From assembly GCF_030409905.1 (NCBI RefSeq), contig NZ_JAUFQT010000004.1, positions 1 through 28,140 of the forward strand: a stretch of DNA of 28,140 nucleotides, given 5' to 3'. This stretch comes from Echinicola jeungdonensis (GTDB taxonomy: Bacteria > Bacteroidota > Bacteroidia > Cytophagales > Cyclobacteriaceae). Under the pieces are notes generated by a model. That model searched no databases. It saw nothing but the letters and a program-made list of their open reading frames with translations, and was not told the origin of the DNA. Shown piece after piece: positions 17,795 to 27,174 of this stretch; the first letter of the stretch is position 1, and each line of letters opens with the position of its first letter. A program made the translations under genes and the position numbers.

Positions 17795-18918
17795 TTAATG
17801 ATTCAGAATTTCAATTAGTTGTGAAATTTCTTCCGGGGTATTAAATGCATGTAATACAATCCGTATCCGTTCAGTTCCTTTTTTAACTGTGGGGGAAAGA
17901 ATAGGGTACACATTGAAACCAGCTTCATTTAACCTGGCAGCTTTTTGTTTGAGCAGGCCAATGTCTGAACAAAACCAAGCTTGAATGGGGCTTTTATTTT
18001 TGGAAAAGGAATTGGCTTTAGAAGGCACCAACTCCAGGTACTTTTGGATTATCTTTTCCAGGTTTTGAAAATTGGTTTTTTGCTCCAGCAACTTCCAAGA
18101 AGCATTGAGGGTCATCACTTGCTCAAAAGAAGGAGCAGTGGTATAAATAAAAGCCCTGCTAAAATTGACCAGAAATTGTATCAATTCTTCACTTCCCAAT
18201 ACCATGGCACCATGACTTCCCGCAGCTTTCCCAAAGGTGATGACCCTTGCCAATAAATGCGGGTGATTCCGAAATTGGTGGGCCAATCCCTTTTGGTCTT
18301 CACCAAGGGTTCCCAATGAATGCGCTTCATCAATGATCAATCCCGCATTATATTGCTCACAAAGGCTGAGGGTTTTGGCTAAATCAGGAAAATCCCCATC
18401 CATGGAAAAAGCCCCTCGGTCAACACATAAATCTTTTTTGGATTATTCGAATGTAGTTGCAGTTTTTTTTTCAGGTCTTCAGTGTCATTATGTTTAAAAG
18501 ACACCTTTTGTCCAAAACTCAACCTCATGCCTTCTTTGATGCTGGCATGAACCTGTGCATCATATATAAACAGGCTATCCTTATCCCCAATGGCCGAAAG
18601 TAAACCCAAATTGCCCAAATATCCGGTATTGTATAAAAGGGCAGCAGGACTTTCCATGGATTGGGCTACCAGCTTTTCCAATTGGATAATTTCCAAATGA
18701 TTTCCACTGATTAAGCGGGAGCCCGTTGCCCCCATCCAGTCGGAAGAAACTTTTGTTGAGGTGATTTGCTTTTGGAGTAATCCTTTTTGGGAAAAACCCA
18801 GGTAATCATTGGAGAAAAAATCCACCTTGTGCTTATCATTTGGTTTGAGGCTTCTTAATTGGTTAGCAGCCTCCGCTTGGGTCAATTTTTGTTGAATAAA
18901 TTGGTGAATATTCTCCAT
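17795..18918 (-). pseudogene. bioF: BioF, frame-broken mirror copy
   Basis: Right-arm copy of 9201-10325. The T-run after GAGGGGC has five bases (A at 18406-18410) instead of six, so the frame ends shortly after LTEGLF; the PLP-binding half reads on from 18403 in another frame. The left copy is whole, and the PLP domain order requires one chain, so this is an error and not two genes. Confidence 0.92.
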
Positions 18919-18924
18919 GAACCA

Positions 18925-18955
18925 CAAAGGTAAACCAGATCAGTGGGATTGCAAA
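18925..18955 (-). promoter_or_regulatory. Candidate bioF promoter (mirror copy)
   Basis: Mirror of 9164-9194: TTTG at 18952-18955 and TACCTTTG at 18925-18932 on the minus strand, six bases before the bioF start codon. Confidence 0.55.
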
Positions 18956-18989
18956 GGGGCTTTGAATCTGCTAAGCTTTTTTGGTGTGG

Positions 18990-19017
18990 AGTTCCCAGCA
19001 GGGAACTTCCCAGTTCC
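18990..19017 (-). promoter_or_regulatory. Alternative hairpins upstream of bioF (mirror copy)
   Basis: Mirror of 9102-9129, with no base difference. The identical sequence in both arms means the triple repeat is not a read error. Confidence 0.4.
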
Positions 19018-19078
19018 TAAGCTCCGCTAATAAAGACCAAAGTGCCGGGAGGAAAGAACTAAGGCAATTAAAAAAGGG

Positions 19079-19112
19079 AAATGATAAATTCCGATTTCGG
19101 TATTTATCATTT
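19079..19112. repeat. 34-base near-perfect palindrome (mirror copy)
   Basis: Mirror of 9007-9040 with identical sequence. Confidence 0.55.
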
Positions 19113-19214
19113 GAATTACCTCCTCTTTGGTTTTTAGCAAATTACCTCTCGCTAGGTGTTCCAAATTAACCTTAAAAAAAATTGAGGTAAAAGTTCCGTG
19201 ATCATTGTTCATAA

Positions 19215-19237
19215 ACCCCCATACTTATCAAGGGGGT
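19215..19237 (-). terminator. Weak hairpin after comB (mirror copy)
   Basis: Mirror of 8882-8904: ACCCCC/GGGGGT with an 11-base loop and only three T on the comB strand. Confidence 0.35.
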
Positions 19238-19306
19238 ATTCCATGTAGGATCCATCTGAAACTTGGTATAAAAAGTCCCTAACTTAAGTAATTTGCCTAA
19301 TCAAAT

Positions 19307-20035
19307 CTAAGTAGTTTCCTTTTGAGGATTTACCTTGATCAAGGCTTCTCCCTGAAGTTTTCCCACCAAATCATATTTATCCATAGTCAGGCAAAAGTCA
19401 ATATCCGCTTCGATATTGTGATTTTGCAATCTCTTGGCATGAGAAGCCTGGTTTAAAAAGCCTTGAAGGTTGTTTTGGTGCTGCTCAAAAAGGGATTTCA
19501 TGGCTATGGCTCCATCACAATCAAAAGTAAAATGCCCAGCAAGCCTTTTTACCAGGGCACCTGCGTACAAGGAATCTTCCAAGTTAAACATGCCCTTCCA
19601 GCCAGCACAGTGGATGACCACATCCTTATTTTTTTGAACTAAATAATCAGCAGTGGCTTGCAAATTCAAAAAGGCACCAAGAATTACTTCATCTGCATCT
19701 TTTTTGGATAATTCAATGGCTAAGGTGCCATTGGTGGTTGTCACTGCTATTTTTTTCCCTTCATAAGCTTTTTTCAGGTAACTCAAGGGAGAGTTGCCCA
19801 GCTCAAATCCTTCGGCGGTCTGGCCATTTCTTTCTCCGGCAATGATGTACCCTTCCTTTTTCATGGCCCGACAAGTTTCAAGGCCAGCTACGGGAGTAAT
19901 GGATTGAACTGCATTGGCAAGGCCTGTAACCATGGTTGAAGTAGCCCTGAAAATATCCACCACGACTACAATTTTCCCTTTTAAATCATGAAGGTGAATC
20001 AGTTCAGGACTTAAGCAAATTTCTATTTTTTTCAT
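19307..20035 (-). CDS. comB: ComB-like phosphatase family protein (mirror copy)
   Basis: Right-arm copy of 8084-8812, same 242 residues with no frame difference. Its agreement with the left copy makes this one of the most reliable sequences in the window. Confidence 0.88.
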   Translation of the reverse strand: MKKIEICLSPELIHLHDLKGKIVVVVDIFRATSTMVTGLANAVQSITPVAGLETCRAMKKEGYIIAGERNGQTAEGFELGNSPLSYLKKAYEGKKIAVTTTNGTLAIELSKKDADEVILGAFLNLQATADYLVQKNKDVVIHCAGWKGMFNLEDSLYAGALVKRLAGHFTFDCDGAIAMKSLFEQHQNNLQGFLNQASHAKRLQNHNIEADIDFCLTMDKYDLVGKLQGEALIKVNPQKETT

Positions 20036-20124
20036 TTTATTGTTATTCGACCAACCATTAGGATTTAATAATCCGCCTGGGCTAACCGGGTTAATTGTAA
20101 TGTAATGCTTATTAAAAGTTGGTT

Positions 20125-21218
20125 TTAAATATCCAATAAAGGTAACTTTTTCACTTTGGCTTCCAGGTTTTTTTTCCGGACAGTTATTGCAATGGATGTG
20201 CCAGGCTTTGCGTATTTGGAATCCACATACCCTAAACCTATGCCTATTCCCATGCTGGGGGAGAGGGTTCCGGAAGTAACTTCACCGATTTGTTCTCCAT
20301 GTAGGTTAACAATGGGATAGTGTGCTCTGGGGATTCCTTTTTCCTGCAAAACAAAACCTACCAGCTTTCGCGAAACACCTTCTTCTTTTTGTTTGGCTAA
20401 TTGGTCCCGGTTGATGAATTTTTTGTTGAATTTGGTGATCCAGCCCAATCCTGCTTCAATTGGTGAGGTTGTTTCGTCAATATCATTTCCATATAGGCAA
20501 TACCCCATTTCCAAGCGAAGTGTGTCCCTTGCCCCCAAACCGATGGGCTTAATCCCCAAATCTTTCCCTGCATCAAATATGGCATCCCATACTTTTTGCG
20601 CATGATCATTGGGAACATAAATCTCAAATCCACCCGCACCTGTATAACCAGTTGCCGAAATGATGACATCAGGTACTCCGGCAAATTCACCTATTTCAAA
20701 ATGGTAAAATTTAATTTCATCCAGATTTACTGGAGTTAGAGTTTGCAGGGCCTTAGTGGCTTTGGACCTTGGACGGCAAAGAGGGAAGTTTGGTCAGAAA
20801 TATCCTCCAATTCAGCCCCTACTTGGTTATGCTGTTGGATCCAATTCCAATCTTTTTCAATGTTGGAAGCATTAACAACCAGCAGGTATTTTTCTTCATG
20901 GATTTTATAGACCAACAAATCATCAACGATGCCTCCGGTTTCATTAGGTAAACAGGAATATTGTGCTTGGCCGATTGCCAACTTTGATGCATCATTGGAA
21001 GTTATCTTTTGGATCAAAATAAGGGCTTGAGGACCCTTGACTAAAAATTCTCCCATATGGGATACATCAAATATCCCCAAGTCCTTTCGGACAGTATTGT
21101 GTTCTTCCCTGTCGGAAGAGTAACGGACAGGCATGTTATATCCGGCAAATGGGACCATTTTTGCCCCCAATTCCTCATGGGTGTCATTTAATGCAACTTT
21201 CTTGATAGTATTTTCCAT
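20125..21218 (-). pseudogene. gcvT: GcvT, frame-broken mirror copy
   Basis: Right-arm copy of 6901-7994. One base is missing near 20764-20765 (GGTCCAAAG for GGTCCCAAAG on the gene strand), so the frame shifts after FAVQGPK. The downstream part is intact where the left arm fails: [28 protein letters not shown] continues to LPLLDI. The consensus of both arms is 364 residues, typical of T-protein. The rest of the glycine cleavage system (gcvH, gcvP) is not in the window. Confidence 0.93.
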
Positions 21219-21244
21219 GAAAAAAGATTTGGTTACTGTTTCGG

Positions 21245-21252
21245 CAAAGGTA
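21245..21252 (-). promoter_or_regulatory. Candidate gcvT -7 element (mirror copy)
   Basis: TACCTTTG on the minus strand; mirror of 6867-6874. Confidence 0.45.
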
Positions 21253-21467
21253 ATAAATGAGGGATAACATTACGAATCTTGTTCCCAAATGCGGTTGGTT
21301 TATTTAACACCAGGAAGCAGCAGGGTTTCAATGCAAATGATTTTTCTTTCATCTGATCTTCTTGGCAATTTGAAAAAAATAAGTGGGGAATAAAATGAAA
21401 GGCCTCTAAGGCTCTGAAAGTCAAAGGATAGTTGATGTTTAGGGAAAAATACCTTAAGGAATTGGAT

Positions 21468-21506
21468 AAAAAAAGGCCTCATTTTCAATTAAAATGAGGC
21501 CTTTTT
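21468..21506 (-). terminator. Terminator after susCD (mirror copy)
   Basis: Mirror of 6613-6651: GGCCTCATTTT hairpin with a seven-base T-run on the minus strand. Confidence 0.9.
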
Positions 21507-21513
21507 ACGGGTT

Positions 21514-22887
21514 TTATTCACTGGAATACCCATTGTTTTGGACAAGATTTTCGTTGAGTTCCAGCTCCTGCAATGGAATGGGCCAGAGTTCCCGGAAACT
21601 TTCACCAGGAGGAAACAAGTCATCGGCCAGGCCGTATCTTCTGAGGTCTGAGTAGCGGTGCCCCTCAAAGGCAAACTCAAACCTTCTTTGTTCCAATATT
21701 TCCTCCAATGCTCCGGCAATTGTAGGAATATCTGTTAATAATAATGGGTCTAAATCGGCCCTTTGCCGGATGATATTAATATCATCAATAATGGCTCCAG
21801 TGGTAAAGCCAGATCCGATTCGACGGGCATTTGCCTCGGCACGGATCAAGTACATTTCTGCTAACCTTAAAATAGGAACATTGTCGTCACTTGTACTTAC
21901 CCTAAAATATTTGATTACTCTTAAATTATTGCCTTGCTCCAAAACAGAGGTGGAAAATCTTTCATCCCCTTGGTTGGCAGAAGCAACAAAAGCATTGTAA
22001 AAGGCGGGGCGGACATAAAATTTTTGTCCACTTGTGGAAGGGTCTGATGAAATGGCTAAACCATTTTGATCCCCAACATTGTTGGTGAAATTCAGTTCGA
22101 AAATCATTTCATTATTGCCCTTGATTCTGGAAATATCCCCATAATTGGGTAGCAAGATATAGCCCGCATTGATCACCTCTGTGGCTTTTTGAATGGCAAG
22201 AGCGTAATTGCCAACCTGCAAATGCACCCTTGCCAAAAGTGCAGTGGCTGCCCAATTATTGGCTCGGAATGGCGCATTGGGCGTATTACCCAAATTGTTT
22301 TCAGCAAATTCCAAATCCTCAATGATAAAATTATAAACCTCGGTTTCGGAAGCCCTCCCCGCAAGTGAAACTTCGGAGGTGGTGGTAACAAAATCTGTAA
22401 CAATGGGTACGCCTCCAAAGATTTTTAGCAGGTCAAAATAAACTAATGCTCTTACAAACCTTGCTTCTCCCTCAATAGCAGCAGCCTGACTTGAACTTAA
22501 ATTCTGAATGTCAGGTAAAACTTCTAACATGAAGTTGGCAGTCCCGATAATTTTGTATAAAGTTGCCCAAGTACTGGAAATTTGCAAGTTGGATGGGTTA
22601 ATCCTACGGGAACTGATTTCCTGGTCCGTGGTGAATGTACCAGAATGTAAAAGGTTGTCTGCATATACATCCTGATAATACAGGTACCTTAGGCCATAAT
22701 AATTACCGCTTTGAAGCTCATCATACATGCCTTTGAGGACGAGCTGGGCATCACTAAAAGAGGTGATGGCTCCTTCGGTTTCGATAGTGTTTACCGGTTC
22801 CTGGTCCAAAGTATCACAGGCGGTGCTCCCAAAAAACAGGAAACAAGCCGCATATATTATTTGGTTGATCTTAATTGCCTTGTCCAT
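21514..22887 (-). CDS. susD: SusD/RagB-like nutrient-binding outer-membrane lipoprotein
   Basis: Best copy, 457 residues in one frame. SusD-like proteins sit as a lid on their SusC partner at the cell surface and capture glycans or peptides. A type II signal runs from the N-terminus to lipobox STAC with lipidated Cys24, followed by DTLDQEP, the usual SusD start. Further marks are EGEARFVRALVYFDLLKIFGG near 137, the TPR-like WAATALLARVHLQVGNY region, LRLAEMYLIRAEANAR near 350, and the C-terminal RRFEFAFEGHRYSDLRRYG and ELELNENLVQNNGY. The start is five bases after the susC stop, so the pair is one transcription unit. No sulfatase, glycoside hydrolase, SusE or ECF sigma/anti-sigma gene is adjacent, so the substrate cannot be predicted. 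Confidence 0.95.
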   Translation of the reverse strand: MDKAIKINQIIYAACFLFFGSTACDTLDQEPVNTIETEGAITSFSDAQLVLKGMYDELQSGNYYGLRYLYYQDVYADNLLHSGTFTTDQEISSRRINPSNLQISSTWATLYKIIGTANFMLEVLPDIQNLSSSQAAAIEGEARFVRALVYFDLLKIFGGVPIVTDFVTTTSEVSLAGRASETEVYNFIIEDLEFAENNLGNTPNAPFRANNWAATALLARVHLQVGNYALAIQKATEVINAGYILLPNYGDISRIKGNNEMIFELNFTNNVGDQNGLAISSDPSTSGQKFYVRPAFYNAFVASANQGDERFSTSVLEQGNNLRVIKYFRVSTSDDNVPILRLAEMYLIRAEANARRIGSGFTTGAIIDDINIIRQRADLDPLLLTDIPTIAGALEEILEQRRFEFAFEGHRYSDLRRYGLADDLFPPGESFRELWPIPLQELELNENLVQNNGYSSE

Positions 22888-22892
22888 ATCTA

Positions 22893-25800
22893 TTAAAATC
22901 CTACGTTAATACCGAAAGTATAAGTTCTGGGCTGGGGGAAAGTGTAAAAGTCCGTAGCCAGTGTTGCATTAGAAGTACCAGCAAAATTTATTTCAGGGTC
23001 AAAACGGTGTATTCGGTAAAGGTGAATAAATTCTGCGCCTGTGCGAAAATCCTGATCTTTCTCATTTTTAACCGGTCCAAAAGATCTTTGGGCAATTTAT
23101 AGCCGATGACCAGGTTTTTAATTCTTAGATAGGACCCATCTTCCACAAAACGGGTGGTATTGGGTTGGTTGTTCCGGTTGACAGAAACATCATAAGCTGC
23201 TCTAGGGATCTCCCCATTTCCTGGGTCATCCTCCGATCGCCAACGATCCAGGACAGTTGTTCGGTTATTATCATCAAAAAAGTTAGCAAACATTCCCTCC
23301 TGGAATGCCCCGGAGGCAAACCACTGATCATTTCCGACAGAATACTGCAGGAAAAGTTGAAGGTCAAAACCTTTAAATTCCACTTCATTGGTTAATCCTC
23401 CATAAAACTTGGGCTGTGCATTGCCAATGATTGTAAAGTCATCATCTGTAATAACGCCATCCCCGTTGATATCCCTGTAATTCATGTCCCCTGCTTGGAT
23501 ACCTTGTATCCGACGGGATTCCGGAACATCAGACTGGGTCATAAACACCCCATCTGCAATTAATCCATAATAAGAACCAATAGGTTCGCCCTCTCTTAAT
23601 ACAAGGGAGTTCCCATTGAAACCATAGAATATATCCTCATTGTTGTAAAGTTCTAGAACCTTATTTTTGTTGAAAGTGATATTAAAATTGGATCTCCATT
23701 GAAGGTCTATTGCTGAATTATTGATGTTTATAGAAGAAATGGTCAGTTCAAAACCTTTATTTTCTATGCTCCCAATATTGGACTGATAAGCCCCAAAACC
23801 ATTTTGCGTTGCAATGGGCCTGGCAAACAAAAGGTCAGTTGTTTTTTTGTAATAATAATCGGCTATCAAATAGATTCTACCATCCAGAAATCCGGCATCA
23901 ATCCCCACATCTGTCTGCGTGGTGCTTTCCCATTTTAGATCCGGGTTGCCCAACTGTACCGGAACAATGGTGGATGTTTCCAGGTAATTACCTGCTCCAA
24001 CCAGGTTTTTCCAGGCAAAGCCTCCAATGGACTGGTTGCCTGCCTTACCCACACTTGCCCTGATTTTTAGATCAGAAATGAACTCTTGGTCATCCATAAA
24101 CTCCTCCTCGTTGATCTTCCAGCCTCCGGAAACCGATGGGAAAAATCCCCATTGGTTATTGGGCCCAAAACGGGAAGATGCATCAGCCCGGAATGAAGCG
24201 CTGAATAAATATTTGTCTTCATAAGAATAGTTGGTCCTACCGAAATAGGATTCCAGGCCACTGCCTCCAGCCCCATTTGAACCCTGGTTGACGGTGGCGG
24301 CAGCCCCAATATAGCGGAATCGCTCACCCGGAAACTGGATCCCGGTGACACTGGAGGAAGAGCTGAGGTTTTCTTCCCGGTTATGTCCTATAACTACATT
24401 AAGGATATGGAGGTTGTTGAGGACCTTTTTGTAATCCAGAAATCCTTCGACCATCCATTTGTTGACATTAGAGGTTGCAAAGGTTCCTGAGCCTCCTTGG
24501 GGAGTAGATAAACTTCCTGGGTAACTGTCGGGGATATAGCTCCTTTCATGGAAGTAAAGCATGTCCCCTCCGCCCCTGACATTAATGCTTAGTCCATCAA
24601 GTATTTCATATGAACCCAGTACGTTTGCAAATACCCTTATGGATTGATTTTCATCATCATTTTCGGTCCCTTCAGCTACAGGGTTGGTATAGAAGAATTG
24701 TGGTCTGGTGTATGAACCATCTGATTCATAAACCGGCCATAGGGGGGAAGCAGCCAATGCATTGGAAAATGGGCTGTATAGGGTGTTGTCAGAGGAAACT
24801 CGGTTTTGTGTGGATCGGGTAATACCGGAGTTTAGGGAAATGGAAAACTTGTCATTAATATAGTGGTCTAGGTTAAATCGGCTTGAAATCCTTTGGAACC
24901 GACTATTGATGAGTACCCCCTTTTGATCAAAATAATTTCCTGAAATGTAAAACTGGGTTTTATCATTTCCACCCCTGGCGCTTAATTCATAGTTTTGAAT
25001 GGGGCCTTTTCGGGTAACTTCGTCCACCCAGTCTGTATCGGTATTTTCAGGATAGGGAAGCCCCCCATAATAAAAGTTAAGAATTTCATTGTCGGAAATT
25101 TCTTCAGCAGGCTCCCCAAAGAAATCTTCAGCAAAAGCATCTTTGAATAGCAACAAATATTGGTCTCTATTCAGGAATTCAGGTTTACGCCATAATTCCT
25201 GGAATCCGCCATATACATTAAGGTTAAATTGGGTTTTCTGGTCGGCCCCTCTTTTGGTGGTGATCAAAATCACTCCATTGGCTGCCCGTGATCCATAAAT
25301 GGAAGATGCAGAGGCATCCTTTAAAACCTCAATGGAGGCAATGTCTGAAGGGGAAAGGTCTGTAATTGCGTCTATGGACTGACCACCATAATCAAACTGG
25401 GAAGGACTGCCCGTAAGCATGGGGATTCCATCAATGACAAATAAAGGCCGGTTGCTGGCAGAAATGGAGGAAGAGCCCCTGACCCTAACTGAAATTGCTG
25501 CACCCGGAATCCCAGAGTTTTGATTAATCTGGACTCCTGCCATCCTTCCTTGCATGGCTTGGTCAATCCCAATGGCAGGTATATCCTGAATGGTCTGTTC
25601 ACTAATTTGTGCTACAGAACCTGTTAGGTCCCTCCTGTTGATGTTACCATAACCTACCACCAGAATTTCACTTAAAATCCGGGCATCGGTTTCCATAACC
25701 ACATCAATAATGCTTTGGTTGGCTACAGGGACTTCCACGGGATGGAAACCCACAAAGGAAAATATCAGGACCATATCCTCAGAGGCTTGAATGCGATATT

Positions 25801-25977
25801 TTCCATCAATATCGGTAAAGGTTCCCTTAGTGGTGCCTTTGATCCGGATATTCACACCGGGCAAGGCACTATTATTCTCAGCGGAGAGAACCGTTCGGTG
25901 ATTGATCTGTTTTGAGCTAATGTCCTAATACTGGAAAACAATATTAAAACAATGGCCATTATTAAACATTGTTTCAT
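22893..25977 (-). pseudogene. susC: SusC/RagA-type TonB-dependent transporter (consensus 1028 aa), two frameshifts
   Basis: Outer-membrane beta-barrel that imports the ligand delivered by SusD, powered by TonB. With both arms merged it is 1028 residues. Order: signal peptide (1-22, ending TLAQ), a CarboxypepD_reg-like domain (about 25-100), a TonB-box-like EILVVGYG (104-111), plug domain (about 115-225, with VRVRGSSSISASNRPLFVIDGIPM), the barrel, an EF-hand-like DINGDGVITDDD late in the barrel, and the terminal TYTFGINVGF ending in Phe. This copy lacks one base near 25896 (after RSIT) and one near 23005 (in EYTGFDPE); 958 residues between are open. Start codon 25975-25977, stop 22893-22895. 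Confidence 0.93.
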
Positions 25978-26145
25978 GGGTTATTAGAGTTGGGTGTTAA
26001 AAATTGAAAAGGACTAATGGTCTTTTATTAGATTATTCCAATAGTTTTATCAAAATAAAAAATAATGTCTTGATTTTGAAGAAAATGCAATAAAAAAATT
26101 TTTGATATTTTGATAGCAGTTTGGAGTATATCGGGAGGAAGGCAT

Positions 26146-26175
26146 AAAAAAAGCACGGCTTAGGTCTGCCGTGCT
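26146..26175 (-). terminator. Terminator after the Fe-S carrier gene (mirror copy)
   Basis: Mirror of 1950-1979: 8-bp AGCACGGC stem, 8-base loop, seven T on the minus strand. The A/T run before the stem is one base longer here than in the left arm. Confidence 0.88.
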
Positions 26176-26198
26176 CGAAAAAAATAATTAAGAAATTT

Positions 26199-26525
26199 TT
26201 AAATCGAGAAACTTTCACCGCATCCGCAGGTTCTGGAAGCATTGGGGTTGACAAATTGGAAACCTTTTCCATTTAATCCATCTGTAAATTCCAAGGTAGT
26301 ACCAGCCAGGTATAGGAGGCTTTTTTTGTCCACAATGATTTTAATGCCTTTGTCTTCAAAAACCTGATCATTTTCAGCAATGTTGGCATCAAAACCCAGG
26401 TCATACATCAGACCTGAGCATCCTCCACCTTTTACCGAAACCCGGATGTTTTCCTCTTCGCTTCGGCTTTCCTGCTCTCTTAATTCATTAATACGTGCTT
26501 TAGCTTTATCTGAAACGATGATCAT
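26199..26525 (-). CDS. A-type Fe-S cluster carrier (mirror copy)
   Basis: Right-arm copy of 1601-1927 with the same 108 residues and Cys36/100/102. The start at 26523-26525 is preferred over the upstream ATG at 26573. Confidence 0.93.
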   Translation of the reverse strand: MIIVSDKAKARINELREQESRSEEENIRVSVKGGGCSGLMYDLGFDANIAENDQVFEDKGIKIIVDKKSLLYLAGTTLEFTDGLNGKGFQFVNPNASRTCGCGESFSI

Positions 26526-26558
26526 ATTGTTGTGCTTTTTAATGCAAATTGATTTTAA

Positions 26559-26579
26559 GTAAGCATAAAACATGCTTAC
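26559..26579. promoter_or_regulatory. Inverted repeat between mce and the Fe-S carrier (mirror copy)
   Basis: Mirror of 1547-1567, with identical 8-bp arms. It lies 40 bases before the mce ATG on this strand, where TACCTTGG immediately follows. Confidence 0.4.
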
Positions 26580-26619
26580 CTTGGAAATAATTCCTAATAC
26601 AAATATACAAATTTAAAGG

Positions 26620-27021
26620 ATGAGAAAAATTGAACATCTTGGAATTGCGGTAAAAGACTTGAAACAATCCAATGAATTGTTTGCCAAACTGTTGGGAAAT
26701 AAGGCTTATAAAGAGGAAATGGTAGACAGTGAAGGGGTGAAAACGTCCTTTTTTCAGGTTGGCGATACCAAGGTGGAATTATTGGAAGGAACTGGACCTG
26801 ATTCCCCAATTTCCAAGTTTGTGGAAAAGAGGGCGGAAGGAATCCATCATATCGCATTTGAAGTGGAGGATATTCAAAAAGAAATGGAGCGATTGAAAAA
26901 GGAGGGGTTTGAATTGTTAAATGAACAACCAAAAACCGGGGCTGATCATAAATTAGTTGTATTTTTGCATCCCCGAAGCACCAATGGGGTGTTAGTGGAG
27001 ATTTGTCAATCGACTCAATAA
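26620..27021 (+). CDS. mce: Methylmalonyl-CoA epimerase
   Basis: Intact copy, 133 residues, VOC/glyoxalase fold. It interconverts (2S)- and (2R)-methylmalonyl-CoA in the propionyl-CoA to succinyl-CoA route. Two beta-alpha-beta-beta-beta modules are visible: MRKIEHLGIAV with metal ligand His6, the mid segment GDTKVELLEGTGPDSPISKF, the second module GIHHIAFEVEDI with His76/77, and the end HPRSTNGVLVEICQ with Glu127. Length and the STNGVLVE ending are typical of the Bacteroidota enzyme. Divergent from the Fe-S carrier gene; thiL follows on the same strand after 153 bases. Methylmalonyl-CoA mutase genes are not in the window. Confidence 0.93.
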   Translation: MRKIEHLGIAVKDLKQSNELFAKLLGNKAYKEEMVDSEGVKTSFFQVGDTKVELLEGTGPDSPISKFVEKRAEGIHHIAFEVEDIQKEMERLKKEGFELLNEQPKTGADHKLVVFLHPRSTNGVLVEICQSTQ

Positions 27022-27174
27022 AATTCATTTACAGGGAAAAACATAAATGTTATTTACCCTCCAATGGAAATTTGGGAGGAGAGCAATACCTTCCAAAAAA
27101 TAAAAATTGGTGGATTTACCAGAAAAGAAGGAAAGGTTAAGGCGTTAGGCCTTCAAAATAAATTACAATATATC

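Noticed and set aside
17795..18403. A separate short protein made from the second half of bioF on the right arm
   Set aside because: The left arm encodes one continuous BioF. The split is due to one missing base at 18406-18410.
27040..27174. N-terminal extension of ThiL (upstream start equivalent to base 1124 in the left arm)
   Set aside because: The frame upstream is open only because of a one-base difference in an A-run, and the residues there match no ThiL feature. The ATG at 27175 aligns with the family start.
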